Assembly (NCBI RefSeq): GCF_026104355.1
Contig: NZ_CP110535.1
Location: 4,464,001-4,528,000, forward strand
DNA from: Halomonas sp. BDJS001
Lineage (GTDB): Bacteria > Pseudomonadota > Gammaproteobacteria > Pseudomonadales > Halomonadaceae
Length of the DNA stretch: 64,000 nt
Direction: 5' to 3'
Both the position numbers and the translations under genes were made by a program. This document shows positions 18,790 through 28,496 of the stretch, one piece after another (the stretch's first letter is position 1; every line of letters begins with the position of its first letter). The notes beneath the pieces were generated by a model that searched no databases, was not told the DNA's origin, and worked only from the letters and a program-made list of their open reading frames with translations.

Positions 18790-20274
18790 TCACGTACGAA
18801 TCGCAAAAGGATCGCGGGCTTCGTTGGATAGGTCGATCATCAGGTTTTTAATCTCGAGGTACTCATCCAACGCGTGCATTCCGCGCTCGCGGCCACTCCC
18901 ACTGGCCTTGACCCCGCCGAAGGGTGCCTGCGCCGCATTTGTGCGATAGGTGTTGACCCATACCCCACCCACCCGAAGCTGCCTGGCAACGCGATGCGCT
19001 CTCGCCAAATTTTGCGTCCATAGTCCGGCGACCAACCCATAGGCGGTGCCGTTAGCGATAGCAATGGCCTGCTCTTCGGTATCAAAGGGAATAATCGCCA
19101 AGACTGGCCCAAACACCTCTTCTTGAGCCAGTTCGGAGTCCGGCGCCACATCCGAGAATACCGTCGGTTCGACGAAATAGCCGCGATCGTATAGGTCGCC
19201 CTGAGGCACCCGGCCGCCCGCCGCCAACGTGGCTCCCTGGGCGCGGGCACGCTCGATGAAGTCCAGCACACGCTGATGCTGCCCCGGCGTCGCTACCGGC
19301 CCCATCTCCGTACTCTCATCGCGAGGGTCGCCAATACGAATCGCCTGGGCACGTTCACACACCTTTGCCACTACCTGGTCGTAGATATCGCGCTGTACCA
19401 GCAGTCGTGAGCCAGCAATACAGGTCTGGCCGGAAGCGGCAAAGATGCCTGCCACGGCGCCCGTCACCGCCTGCTCAAGATCCGCATCGGCAAAGACGAT
19501 GTTGGCCGACTTACCTCCCAGCTCGAGGGTCACCGGTGTTAAATGCTCGGCGGCGACCCGAGAAATCGCCTTGCCTGTCGCCGTGCCGCCCGTGAAACTG
19601 ATCAAGTCGATACCGGGGTGCCCGGTGAGTGCCGCACCGACGCGACCATCCCCGGTGACCACATTGATCACCCCCGGCGGAAAGCCCGCTCTTTCACACA
19701 GCTCGGCGAACGCCAGAGTGCTCACGCTCGCCATCTCCGAGGGCTTGATGACCACCGTGCAACCCGCAGCCAAGGCCGGTGCAAGCTTGTTGGCAAGGAT
19801 CGCTATCGGCGAGTTCCAAGAGGTAATCAAGGCGGCCACGCCACGCGGCTCGCGAGTCGTGAAATCGACCAGTTCAGGGCGATCCAGTGGGATGCTTTCG
19901 CCTTGCAGCTTGTCCGCCCAGCCCGCAAAGTAGCGGTAGTTACGCGCCGCAAAACACATCTGCACCCGTGTTTCGCGGATGACCTTGCCGTTGTCGGTGG
20001 TCTCCAACTGGGCCATGCGCTCGGCATCAGTTTCGAGCAGGTTCGCCAACTCGTGCATTAACGCAGCGCGTTGCAGGCCATTGGTAGACCGCCATTCGGT
20101 TTCAAAGGCCTGCCGTGCCGCTTGCACCGCGTCGTCAACATCAGCAGCGGTTGCCTGAGGGATGAATGCCCATGCCTGCTGGTTAATCGGATTGATCGAC
20201 TCCAGCACTTGTCCCTCTGCGGCGTCACGCCATTGATCACCAATACGAAGTTGATAACGCTTGATCTCACCCAT
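18790..20274 (-). CDS. NAD(P)-dependent aldehyde dehydrogenase
   Basis: This 494-residue protein is a typical ALDH superfamily member. The catalytic Cys lies in AASGQTCIAGSR and the general base Glu in TLELGGKSAN; the NAD-binding FTGGTATGK motif precedes them. It oxidises an aldehyde to its carboxylate in the cytosol. It is the last gene of the operon dehydrogenase-TAXI-TRAP-ALDH, so its substrate is probably an aldehyde (for example a semialdehyde) formed from the imported acid. The exact substrate is not evident. Confidence 0.93.
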   Translation of the reverse strand: MGEIKRYQLRIGDQWRDAAEGQVLESINPINQQAWAFIPQATAADVDDAVQAARQAFETEWRSTNGLQRAALMHELANLLETDAERMAQLETTDNGKVIRETRVQMCFAARNYRYFAGWADKLQGESIPLDRPELVDFTTREPRGVAALITSWNSPIAILANKLAPALAAGCTVVIKPSEMASVSTLAFAELCERAGFPPGVINVVTGDGRVGAALTGHPGIDLISFTGGTATGKAISRVAAEHLTPVTLELGGKSANIVFADADLEQAVTGAVAGIFAASGQTCIAGSRLLVQRDIYDQVVAKVCERAQAIRIGDPRDESTEMGPVATPGQHQRVLDFIERARAQGATLAAGGRVPQGDLYDRGYFVEPTVFSDVAPDSELAQEEVFGPVLAIIPFDTEEQAIAIANGTAYGLVAGLWTQNLARAHRVARQLRVGGVWVNTYRTNAAQAPFGGVKASGSGRERGMHALDEYLEIKNLMIDLSNEARDPFAIRT

Positions 20275-20304
20275 TACATCACTCCTTCAATTGAGTCATA
20301 TCTC

Positions 20305-22245
20305 TTAGCTGAACGCTGCCGCCTTTCTGGCGAATGGCTTCACGAACGCTAGAACAAACAGCAGTAGCATCGCGCCGGCCAACAGCGCGTAAAGGGAAGG
20401 GATAATGGCCAGCGTCGCTGAAACGATGCACAGCAGCGCGCCTGCTCTCCTCTTCTTGTCTTTTTCAAAAATATCCGAGAGCACGATCGACGCCGATACG
20501 ACGAGCACCACGCCAGACAGCACTGCCTCCAATATCTGGGCACCATCGCCGTTAAAGAGAACGCCAGGGTAGGTAATAAACAGAAACGGAATCACGTAGG
20601 TGACAGCCGCCAGACGTACGGCCTGCAGCGCAGTTCTTTCCCAGCGGGTATCGGCAATCGAGGAAGCAACGAACACGGCAACACACAACGGGGGGGTAAT
20701 CACCGAAATGGTCGCAAAATAGAAGACGAACATATGCGCGGCAATCGGCTCTACGCCGGCGGACACCAGGGCGGGAGCCATGACCGCCGCAACCAGTACG
20801 TAAGCGGCGGTTGTCGGAATGCCCATGCCCAAAAGTAAGCAGGCCAGTGCGACGATAAAGGCGACACCAAACAGGTAGCCACCACCCAGCCCCACGGCCA
20901 AGGACGATATGGTCACGCCCACGCCGGTCATGTTGATCATGGCGACGACGATCTGCGCGCTGACCAGCATCGTGATAATGATCAATATTCCGTAACCCGC
21001 ATCTACGCACGAGTCAACGAAGGTGTCGAGGATCGGCTTGATACCTTCCCCGCGGACAAGGACGGCCAACGCATAGGTGATCAGCATGCCCACGATGGAT
21101 AAGGAGGCGGAAAAAGCGACCGAGCGACCGCTTAACACCATCACCACCAACACCCCAAGCCCAACTAGCAGCGGTGCGGATTTGGAAAGCTTAATGGCTT
21201 CCCTCAGTTTGGGCACATTGCTCTCTTCCTGCAGCCCACCGATCCCCTTTCTCAAGGCGATTAAGTGAATGGTCATAAAGACGCTGGAATAAAACATCAA
21301 CGCGGGAATCAGGGCCGCCAACGCTACCGACAAATAGCTGATGCCCAACGTCTCAGCCATGATGAAGGCCGCTGCACCAAGAATCGGCGGTGTCAGTTGC
21401 CCTCCCGTGGAAGCCACCGCCTCTACAGCCCCCGCCAGCGGTGCTGGGTAGCCCATTTTCTTCATCAACGGAATGGTCATGGCGCCCGTCGTGGCGACAT
21501 TGGCGACCGCGCTGCCATTGACGGAGCCAAAGGCAGCCGAGGCTACCGTGGCCATCTTGGCGGCCCCGCCCACCCGGTTGGCCGCAAAGATCATGGCAAG
21601 ATCCATAAACACCTGACTGCCGCCAGTACGGATAAGTACAGCGCCAAACAGCACAAAAGAGGCAATGACCGTTGCGCCAATCCCCGTCAGCATGCCCCAT
21701 AACCCCAAATCCGACAGGAAAAGGGTTTCGACCACTAACTCAACGCCATATCCACGATGTCCAAAATCACCCGACAATCGATCGCCAAAGAAGACGTAAG
21801 CCAGTGACAGCAACACCATCAATGGAAACGCGATCCCGACGGAGCGTCGGCATATTTCCAGTACCGTGATCACCAGCAGTACACATAAGGTGATGTCCAC
21901 CACCCCAGCAATGGGCAACTGCGTCAGGATTCGGTTTTGATTCCAGGCCACGTACAGGCACGCGGCAATGGCAAACACGCACAGCAAGGCATCCATGGCG
22001 CGCCCGAGGAGAATAAAACGTCCTTTTATACTGGGTGGATACACCATAAAGGCCAATAAGATCACACTCGCCAGCATCATTGAACGCTGTACAAGAGAAT
22101 CAAATGCACCTGCGATCCCCGTATAAAGGATCATCACGCCAAGTAAGAAGGCAACCAGTCTTTTTATTATTTCAGGCAGCCGGGATGATGCGCTTTCTAT
22201 TGGCTGTGATTCCGATTCAACCACTTCTAACATAAGACTCACCAT
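20305..22245 (-). CDS. TRAP transporter permease, fused DctQM (4TM/12TM, TAXI type)
   Basis: This 646-residue multi-span membrane protein has the short Q-like part of about four helices fused to the twelve-helix M domain, the arrangement found with TAXI binding proteins. GSVNGSAVANVATTGAMTIP and the LLLGMGIPTTAAYVL segment are M-subunit hallmarks. The annotated ATG lacks a good ribosome site. The next in-frame ATG (22233) has GGTGAG at proper spacing and may be the real start. It lies between the TAXI binding protein and ALDH genes and imports the substrate using a Na+ or H+ gradient. Confidence 0.92.
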   Translation of the reverse strand: MVSLMLEVVESESQPIESASSRLPEIIKRLVAFLLGVMILYTGIAGAFDSLVQRSMMLASVILLAFMVYPPSIKGRFILLGRAMDALLCVFAIAACLYVAWNQNRILTQLPIAGVVDITLCVLLVITVLEICRRSVGIAFPLMVLLSLAYVFFGDRLSGDFGHRGYGVELVVETLFLSDLGLWGMLTGIGATVIASFVLFGAVLIRTGGSQVFMDLAMIFAANRVGGAAKMATVASAAFGSVNGSAVANVATTGAMTIPLMKKMGYPAPLAGAVEAVASTGGQLTPPILGAAAFIMAETLGISYLSVALAALIPALMFYSSVFMTIHLIALRKGIGGLQEESNVPKLREAIKLSKSAPLLVGLGVLVVMVLSGRSVAFSASLSIVGMLITYALAVLVRGEGIKPILDTFVDSCVDAGYGILIIITMLVSAQIVVAMINMTGVGVTISSLAVGLGGGYLFGVAFIVALACLLLGMGIPTTAAYVLVAAVMAPALVSAGVEPIAAHMFVFYFATISVITPPLCVAVFVASSIADTRWERTALQAVRLAAVTYVIPFLFITYPGVLFNGDGAQILEAVLSGVVLVVSASIVLSDIFEKDKKRRAGALLCIVSATLAIIPSLYALLAGAMLLLFVLAFVKPFARKAAAFS

Positions 22246-22330
22246 GAAGATAACTTCACGTCAGAAAGAAATAGAGCCAACACTCAAGTCAGCTCCATTT
22301 CATAAAAACAACCACGTTTGATGTCACTAC

Positions 22331-23299
22331 TTAGGGTTTAAGATGCTCAGGCACTTCATACCCCTGCTCTTCAAAATAGCGAATAGCGCCGGGATGAAGA
22401 GGCGTCGTTGCCAGCTCAATGGTCATCTCTGGGATATCGGCATCCTTTAAAACCGAGAACGCGGCCGCCTGGGCTTCCTGATGTTCGACGATCGCTTTAA
22501 CGATGTTGTAAGCGACCTCTTCATCCAGATCCGTTCTGGTACTCACCGTGTTGCCATACGCCCAGGTGGTATAGGCAGGATAGCCTTCACCCGCCTCATT
22601 CTCGCCAATCTCCATGATCCCCAGGCTAGGCAGCTCCTGGCGAATGGTCTCTGCCTGCTCATCGCTCAAACCGAGAATATTCACTGGGGTCATCGTGGCG
22701 ATATCGATACTGGAGGCATCCAGCATTCGGCCATTGCCGCTCTTCACATAACCGGTGACACGGTTGTCCTTGATCTGGTTAACCATGTCGGTCGTTGAAC
22801 CACGGACATAGTCAGGCGCGACGCCGATCACCTCAAACACCGCTTCGGCGGTCGCTTCCGTGCCCGAGCCAACAATCCCTGGATTGAATCTGACACCCTC
22901 CAGATCACTGATGGTGCTCAGGCCTGCATCCGCTCTGACGACGACATTCTGAGCCGAAGGGCCATATACCCATAGCACGTTGGTGGGGACTTCATTGCCC
23001 TCGAAGGCGCCCTCACCGTGATAGGCATCATAGGCAACATTGGTGGTGACTAACCCCATATCCGCTTGGTTGCGCTTGATCCTTCTCAAGTTATCGATGG
23101 TTGCTCCCGTCTCCATGACGGAAGAGCGCACCCCCTCGACATTCTCGTTAATGATCTGCGAAACAGCGACGAAATAACCGTAGTGTGATGACGACGATGA
23201 TGTAGAACCAATCGTCAACCGAGTATCGGCATGGGCAACGCCCGCTGCACATAAGGAAATTGCCACCGCCAGCGCGGATGCTTTCTTCGTATAAGCCAC
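22331..23299 (-). CDS. TAXI family TRAP solute-binding protein
   Basis: This protein of about 322 residues has a signal peptide (LAVAISLCAAGVAHADT) and the TAXI core starting RLTIGSTSSSSSHYGYFVAV. The family binds organic acids in the periplasm for a fused QM permease, which is encoded next (86 bases downstream). The start is a GTG. The one chosen has GAGAGG five bases upstream, while another GTG six bases earlier is also possible. The ligand cannot be inferred from the sequence. Confidence 0.92.
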   Translation of the reverse strand: MAYTKKASALAVAISLCAAGVAHADTRLTIGSTSSSSSHYGYFVAVSQIINENVEGVRSSVMETGATIDNLRRIKRNQADMGLVTTNVAYDAYHGEGAFEGNEVPTNVLWVYGPSAQNVVVRADAGLSTISDLEGVRFNPGIVGSGTEATAEAVFEVIGVAPDYVRGSTTDMVNQIKDNRVTGYVKSGNGRMLDASSIDIATMTPVNILGLSDEQAETIRQELPSLGIMEIGENEAGEGYPAYTTWAYGNTVSTRTDLDEEVAYNIVKAIVEHQEAQAAAFSVLKDADIPEMTIELATTPLHPGAIRYFEEQGYEVPEHLKP

Positions 23300-23349
23300 A
23301 GCCACCTCTCGTCATTGTTATATGTTTAACTTTCCATTAACGAATCAGC

Positions 23350-24225
23350 TCAGTCATTACGCATACTATTAACGATGACTGGAAAGTACTGCTCTCCGTA
23401 TCCTTCCTTTATAGCTTTCTGAAATAGGGACTTGGTATTTTCCGCCATTCCCAACGTCAAGCCATAACTCTCGGCCAGTTCCAGCGCATAGCTGAGATCT
23501 TTTAATGCATAAGAAGTCGGGAACTTTTTTTCTGGGAAATCATTCTCGAGCATGAAGTTCATGCAGTGGTTGCGCAGGGCAAAGCTGTCAGCAGACCCCA
23601 GCGACATCGCTTCGAAAATCTTTTTAGGATCGGCGCCACTTTTCTCACAAATCACCAATGCCTCGGAAAGGCTGGCCACCGTGTCGAAAAGCACCATATT
23701 ATTCAGGATCTTGGCCAGTTGACCGGCCCCGACATCGCCACAATGGATGATGTCTGATGCAATGTTCTGCAGCAGCGGTTTAATATTTCCGTAAACGGTT
23801 TCGGCGCAACCCACCATGACGCACAAGTTGCCATCAATCGCCGCTTGCCGAGTGCGCGCGACCGGCGCATCGGCAAAGCCGACCTTGTAGGCCTGCAGCT
23901 CAGACGCCAACCACCGGGCATCCTCTACCGAGGTTGTGCTCAGGTCGACGACTGTCGCACCTGGCTTGAGTTCACCGGCAATGCCGTCCTCGCCCAGCAT
24001 CAAGCCTTTTACATGCTGGCCACTTGGCAAAGACAAAAAGAGCACATCACTCTCGCGCGCCACATGCAGAGCGTCCTCGCCCTTCTGCACACCCTCAGCC
24101 GCCAGTCTCTCCAACGGCTCAGAAGAAAGGTCATAGGCTAACACCTGCTTACCCGACCCTTTGGCCAAGTTTTTACACATGGGCTCACCCATGGCCCCCA
24201 GGCCAATAAAACCAATCGTACTCAT
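23350..24225 (-). CDS. 3-hydroxyisobutyrate dehydrogenase-family oxidoreductase
   Basis: The ATG at 24225 (MSTIGFIGLGAMG) has AGAGGTG upstream and gives 291 residues, the family's normal size. A longer frame to 24303 would translate the promoter. The N-terminal NAD(P) site is GFIGLGAMGEPMCKNL, and the family Lys lies in GQLAKILNNM. These enzymes (tartronate semialdehyde reductase, HIBADH, GarR/GlxR types) interconvert beta-hydroxyacids and semialdehydes. It is the first gene of the TAXI-TRAP/ALDH operon. A truncated copy of this gene and its upstream region lies at 29090-29336. Confidence 0.92.
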   Translation of the reverse strand: MSTIGFIGLGAMGEPMCKNLAKGSGKQVLAYDLSSEPLERLAAEGVQKGEDALHVARESDVLFLSLPSGQHVKGLMLGEDGIAGELKPGATVVDLSTTSVEDARWLASELQAYKVGFADAPVARTRQAAIDGNLCVMVGCAETVYGNIKPLLQNIASDIIHCGDVGAGQLAKILNNMVLFDTVASLSEALVICEKSGADPKKIFEAMSLGSADSFALRNHCMNFMLENDFPEKKFPTSYALKDLSYALELAESYGLTLGMAENTKSLFQKAIKEGYGEQYFPVIVNSMRND

Positions 24226-24253
24226 CGAATCAGCACCTCTAATAAGAATACTT

Positions 24254-24271
24254 TTGAATACCGTTGGATAC
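24254..24271. promoter_or_regulatory. Candidate GntR operator before the TAXI-TRAP operon
   Basis: TTGAATACCGTTGGATAC contains two TTGRATAC direct repeats ten bases apart, 29 bases before the dehydrogenase start. The same element occurs at 18014-18031 and 29256-29273. Sequence similarity with the 29-kb copy continues through about 24335, well past the operator. Confidence 0.6.
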
Positions 24272-24335
24272 TGCAATACACACACTAGCCCATAGCGCTG
24301 CAACTATCACGACATACTTTGGTCGCAATGCAGGA

Positions 24336-24914
24336 CAAAAACCGATAGCTAACCGCTACTCACATTCTGAAGGAAACGATCCGAGCGCCATAACCACGCC
24401 TGAACAAAAGCGCTCCGTCAGGCACCACGCAGCGACCGGATATACGCGCTTGTGACAATGATCATTAGCCGTTAACCGCTCAGGGTGTGCGGCACTTTTG
24501 TAAGCATTCACAAACCTGAAACCTCAAGGGTTGTCGATCTCAATGTGAGGGAAACGTGGCGCAGTAAGCCACTGGTGTGGTGATTAGCGTGATAGAGGAG
24601 TGAGTGGTGAAGAGTGAGTAGCGAAGAGTGCCATCCAGAAAATGGGTAGAACGGGGTGACGCTGCCGCTCTTCGACACCAACGGGCCATAGACCGACAGA
24701 CCCTAAGAAGCGCGGATCTGTCAGTCTGCATGCAGGAAGGAAACTACAAGCGCTCAGAGGCTTACTCAACAGAGTGGGCGGGCGCAGGGAACGTCTATGC
24801 CGTGGTGCTCAAGCCATCCATGATTGGCTGGCTAACGAGCAGTCGCTGTTACTATTTACATACGGCCACATCCATTTATTCAAGCGCTTTCAATGCACTT
24901 GCTCGCTGGTCAAG
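24336..24914. other. Intergenic region, no gene supported
   Basis: About 580 bases lie between the HIBADH promoter and the end of the SMP-30 gene. Open frames here (up to 97 codons) have no ribosome site, no recognisable domain and no match to neighbours. A GTGGC/GCCAC hairpin lies near 24555 and a patch of GAGTG repeats near 24597-24630. The segment may be decayed sequence separating two operons. Confidence 0.5.
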
Positions 24915-25844
24915 CTATTGATGAGCCAAACGCAAACCAGGGCGTGGCCAAGGCACCGCTAACAGTTGACCATAACCGGACAGCGTAATGTAAGCCGTCT
25001 GCAAGTCTGGGCCACCAAAGCAGATATTGGTGCAATACCCTTCAGGGGCTTCATGAAACTCCAGCAAATCCCCCTGCGGAGAAAAAACACTGATACCCCC
25101 ATCCACCAGGGTAGCGACACAAATGTTGCCACTCTCTTCCAACGCTATAGAGTCAAAGCGCTGATAGCCCGGCAGGCCGTGAACCAACTTGCCGCCATTG
25201 GGAGATGGCCAAGGCTCCTGCCCCAGCTCACCGGGCGCATTGATCGGATAACGCCAAAGCCGACTGGTTTCGGTTTCAGAGACGTACAACATACGCCCAT
25301 CTGGCGACAGACCAACCCCATTGGGCGTCAGCAGATGCTTTGCCGCGCGGCGAATCTCGCTGCCATCACATCGGGCATAGTAGAGGAAACCCAGCATGAT
25401 GCGGTCATCAAATTTCTTGCCGAAGTCGGTAAACCAGAAACCACCCTGATCATCAAAAACGATATCGTTGGGGCCATGCAGCGGAACGTCCTGGCAGTGA
25501 GTATAAAGCGTCTCAACCGCGCCGGTGGCAAGGTTGACCCTTTGAATCGAACCCCCGTCATAATCGGATGCAGCGCCGGTAGGTCGGCTGTAGCCCTCAT
25601 CAGTACGCCAACTGAATCCGCCATTGTTGCAGATATAACAGTGCCCATCCGGCCCAAGAGCCGCCCCATTTGGGCCACCCCCCACCTCAGCCACGGTCTG
25701 CAGCTCGCCGTCAGGTAGAACGCGCGTCAAGCGGCCTCCTTGAATCTCCACGACCAATATACTGCCATCTTCCATGGCAATCGGCCCTTCAGGAAACGCC
25801 AGTCCACTGGCTAGCACCTTGCCCTGCAATGTTGTTCTGCTCAT
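24915..25844 (-). CDS. SMP-30/gluconolactonase-like beta-propeller protein
   Basis: The ATG at 25844 (MSRTTLQGK) has AGGAGAG seven bases upstream and gives 309 residues. The family signature is present: GLAFPEGP with the metal-binding Glu, NGAALGPDGHCYICNNGG, GPNDIVFDDQGGFWFTD and GLSPDGRMLYVSET. Such six-bladed propellers hydrolyse lactones of sugar acids with a divalent metal, in the cytosol here since no signal peptide is seen. It is the last gene after DctQ-DctM-DctP on the same strand. A strong hairpin between it and dctP may reduce its expression relative to the transporter. Confidence 0.9.
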   Translation of the reverse strand: MSRTTLQGKVLASGLAFPEGPIAMEDGSILVVEIQGGRLTRVLPDGELQTVAEVGGGPNGAALGPDGHCYICNNGGFSWRTDEGYSRPTGAASDYDGGSIQRVNLATGAVETLYTHCQDVPLHGPNDIVFDDQGGFWFTDFGKKFDDRIMLGFLYYARCDGSEIRRAAKHLLTPNGVGLSPDGRMLYVSETETSRLWRYPINAPGELGQEPWPSPNGGKLVHGLPGYQRFDSIALEESGNICVATLVDGGISVFSPQGDLLEFHEAPEGYCTNICFGGPDLQTAYITLSGYGQLLAVPWPRPGLRLAHQ

Positions 25845-25902
25845 ATTATCTCTCCTGTGAACTGCCTGCTTTTCCCGCAGCCCTGCGCAGCCGCCTAAAA
25901 CG

Positions 25903-25926
25903 GCCGGGCTATTTGCTGAGCCCGGC
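25903..25926 (-). terminator. Hairpin between dctP and the SMP-30 gene
   Basis: GCCGGGCT (25903-25910) and AGCCCGGC (25919-25926) form a perfect 8-bp stem with an 8-base loop, just behind the dctP stop. Only a short T-run follows on the minus strand (CGTTTTAGG), so it is probably a partial terminator or an mRNA-stabilising hairpin. Confidence 0.5.
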
Positions 25927-25934
25927 GTCACCAC

Positions 25935-26951
25935 TTACTGCATGCCTTCGATCACCTCTTGCGTTGGCAGGCCGCGCGCTTGCAGGGGTGCTGCCCAGCG
26001 GTCATAGACGCCTTCAAGGTTGGCGTGTGCTTGTTCAAGATCGCTATCCGATAGGGGCATTTGGGTAATACCGTACTCCTCCTCAAGCGTACGGATGATG
26101 TCCGGTTCAGAGTTATCCACATAATCACAGTAGGTTTGCATAGCGTACCTGCCTGCCTCTACCAGAATATCCTGCTGCTCCGGTGACAGGCGGTTCCACA
26201 CTCGATCACTAATCGAGTAGGTGAGACCGAAGCTGGCAACGGAGAAGTTCGGAATCAATTGATCCAGTGCTGGGGCAAGGCCATAGTCCAGGATGCCTCG
26301 AAGTGGGTAATAGACGCCATCCAGCGTACCGCGAGAGAGCGATGTAAGTACGTCTGAAGCTTGCATGGTGACAGGGCTTGACCCCAGAGCATCAGCGGTG
26401 AGTGTCATAGGCCCACCGGCAGTACGCATGCGCAGACCCTTTAAGTCATCGAGCGACGAAATATTGCTATTGTTGGTCAGTATGCGATAGCGCCCCATAT
26501 TGCCCACCCACAGAGGGCGGATGTGATGCCGCTTGAACTCCGCTTCATAAATAGCCCCGCCTGGCTGGGCCATCTCATAGAAGCTATCCGCCGCGCTACA
26601 GGAGTTTCTGACGATTTCCGGTAGTTCAACAACGCCAGACAGAGGAAACTTCTCCGGTATATAAGCCGGAGATACGTTGGCAATATCCGCCACACCTGTC
26701 TGCAACAAGGTCAGAGATTCAGAACCACGCCCAAGCTGTTCTGCCGGATAAAAGTCGAACTGTATCTGCCCGTCGGAGAGCTCCGCCACCTTTTCCATGA
26801 ATGGGTTGGCCCCATGCTCTATGGCAAAAGAAGTAGTGGGAAGCCATTCGGCAAACTTCAGCGTCACGGGTTCAACCTCTGCCGCGGAGACTGAACCGCA
26901 TGTCAAAACCCCCGTCAATAGCAGTGGAAGGTGCTTTTTATAGTTATTCAT
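25935..26951 (-). CDS. dctP: TRAP transporter binding protein, DctP type
   Basis: This 338-residue protein has a signal peptide (LLLTGVLTCGSVSAAE) and a DctP fold start (VTLKFAEWLPTTSF). The conserved region around LKGLRMRTAGGPMTLTADAL holds the Arg that binds the substrate carboxylate. AAAGGGAG precedes the ATG. With the dctQ and dctM genes upstream it forms a complete classical TRAP transporter. Between dctM and dctP lie 258 bases, so dctP may have its own promoter or mRNA processing, as is common for the abundantly needed binding protein. Confidence 0.93.
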   Translation of the reverse strand: MNNYKKHLPLLLTGVLTCGSVSAAEVEPVTLKFAEWLPTTSFAIEHGANPFMEKVAELSDGQIQFDFYPAEQLGRGSESLTLLQTGVADIANVSPAYIPEKFPLSGVVELPEIVRNSCSAADSFYEMAQPGGAIYEAEFKRHHIRPLWVGNMGRYRILTNNSNISSLDDLKGLRMRTAGGPMTLTADALGSSPVTMQASDVLTSLSRGTLDGVYYPLRGILDYGLAPALDQLIPNFSVASFGLTYSISDRVWNRLSPEQQDILVEAGRYAMQTYCDYVDNSEPDIIRTLEEEYGITQMPLSDSDLEQAHANLEGVYDRWAAPLQARGLPTQEVIEGMQ

Positions 26952-27163
26952 GATGGTACTCCCTTTTATCGCTCTTTAGTTTTTGTGCCAGTCATTAATC
27001 AATACAGCGGGATAAATCCAATAGTGCATGGTGCATTGATGATAGATATAACGTTTTTACAACAAGTTTGAATCTTAACCCCACCTTTATATAGATGAAC
27101 CATATCTATCGTTGACCCAAACGCCTACAAATTCCCAAAGACTAGTTACCGATATTACGCGTC

Positions 27164-27227
27164 AGTACATAGTCGTTTCAGTACTTAGTCGCTTCAGTAC
27201 ATAACCATCTCAGTACATAGCCGTTGA
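27164..27227. repeat. Four tandem 16-bp repeats over the dctM stop
   Basis: The unit AGTACATAGTCGTTTC recurs four times with small changes at 27164, 27180, 27196 and 27212. The last unit encodes the C-terminal residues and stop region of DctM; the others lie directly behind the stop. This looks like slippage from the gene end, and it extends into the dctM-dctP spacer. Confidence 0.85.
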
Positions 27228-28496
27228 TGGTAGCCACAGCACAATCTGTGGGAAGGCTATTAACAAAGCGATCAAACCAAGCAGCATGACGATGTAGGGT
27301 ATGACGCCTGAGAAAAGCTCCTCGACAGGTACATTGGCCACTTTCGCCACCACAAAGACGTTCATGCCGACCGGTGGTGTGACAATACCGATCTCAGCCA
27401 ACAAAATGACGATCACACCAAACCAGATCGGATCGAACCCGAGCGAGACGACAACCGGAAGCACCACAGGAATGGTGAGAATCAGAATAGAGATCAAGTC
27501 TAGGAACAGCCCCAGCACCAGATAGAGGATCACCAGAAAGAACAAGATCAGGTATGGCGAAACATCCAGCAGCCCCACATAGTTGACTAAGTTTCGGGTG
27601 ATGCCGGTCATGGTTATGAAGTAACCGAAAACATGTGCACAAACAACAATAAGGCCGATCATGGCAGAAATGCAGCACGTATTTATAACGGCATTTTTGA
27701 ATGCTTCAGCATTGAGATTGCCTGATTTCAAAGCAAGCAAAAGTGCGCCTAGTGCACCCAAAGCCGAGGACTCAACGGGTGTGGCAATGCCAGTGTAGAT
27801 TAATCCCGTAACAACACTGAACAGCATCAGAAAGGGGGTAGCTACCTTCAGTGCTGTCAGCTTTTCGCGGAAGCTATAGGTCTTATTATTAGAGGCTACT
27901 GGATTTCGGATGATAAGAATCTTGATGGTAATGGCGATAGTGAGCGTCACCAATATGCCAGGCACTATGCCAGCAATCAGAAGGTCACTGATGCTAACCC
28001 CGCTGAGCAGCCCATAGAAAATCAGTGCGACACTGGGAGGAATCAGCATGGCAATAGTGCCCGAAATAGCGGCAATACTGCCAGCCATTTTCGGCGAGTA
28101 CCCCTCCGCCTGCATGGCGGGCGTGCTGATTTTCCCAAGCGTGGCTGCAGCCGCTGTACTGGAGCCAGAAATGGCACCAAAAGCCGCACCTGTGACAACA
28201 GCAGCAATCCCAACGCCCCCCTTTATCTTGTCTGTCCACTTGGCAATGGCGCTAAACAGGGAGCCGGTGATGCCGCTGACCCCCATAAATTCCGACATGA
28301 GGATAAACATCGGAATGGTGAGCAGCTCGTAGGTCGTCAGAGCAGAGCCTGGCGAGGCCGATAGAATCCCCAGCAGAACATCTATCCCATTGGTTAGAAA
28401 AATGCCCAAAGCACCGGATATCGCAAGACTGATGGCAACCGGAAGGCCTATTATCAAAAGAAAAAACAGAAAGAAAAAAGATAAAGCAATGACCAT
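27210..28496 (-). CDS. dctM: TRAP transporter large permease DctM
   Basis: This 428-residue membrane protein has the DctM core: many hydrophobic helices, GAISGSSTAAAATLGKISTP, and the conserved PPSVALIFYG after it. The ATG at 28496 overlaps the dctQ stop by one base; a GTG one codon earlier is also possible. It works with the adjacent DctQ and DctP. The gene is clearly richer in A and T than the T3SS genes. Its 3' end is formed by a tandem-repeat unit. Confidence 0.94.
   Translation of the reverse strand: MVIALSFFFLFFLLIIGLPVAISLAISGALGIFLTNGIDVLLGILSASPGSALTTYELLTIPMFILMSEFMGVSGITGSLFSAIAKWTDKIKGGVGIAAVVTGAAFGAISGSSTAAAATLGKISTPAMQAEGYSPKMAGSIAAISGTIAMLIPPSVALIFYGLLSGVSISDLLIAGIVPGILVTLTIAITIKILIIRNPVASNNKTYSFREKLTALKVATPFLMLFSVVTGLIYTGIATPVESSALGALGALLLALKSGNLNAEAFKNAVINTCCISAMIGLIVVCAHVFGYFITMTGITRNLVNYVGLLDVSPYLILFFLVILYLVLGLFLDLISILILTIPVVLPVVVSLGFDPIWFGVIVILLAEIGIVTPPVGMNVFVVAKVANVPVEELFSGVIPYIVMLLGLIALLIAFPQIVLWLPSTAMY

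Noticed and set aside
24628..24921. 97-codon frame in the gap before the SMP-30 gene
   Set aside because: No ribosome site, no motif, and its end overlaps the SMP-30 gene on the other strand.
24966..25718. 250-codon plus-strand frame opposite the SMP-30 gene
   Set aside because: The minus-strand frame has clear family motifs; the plus frame has none.
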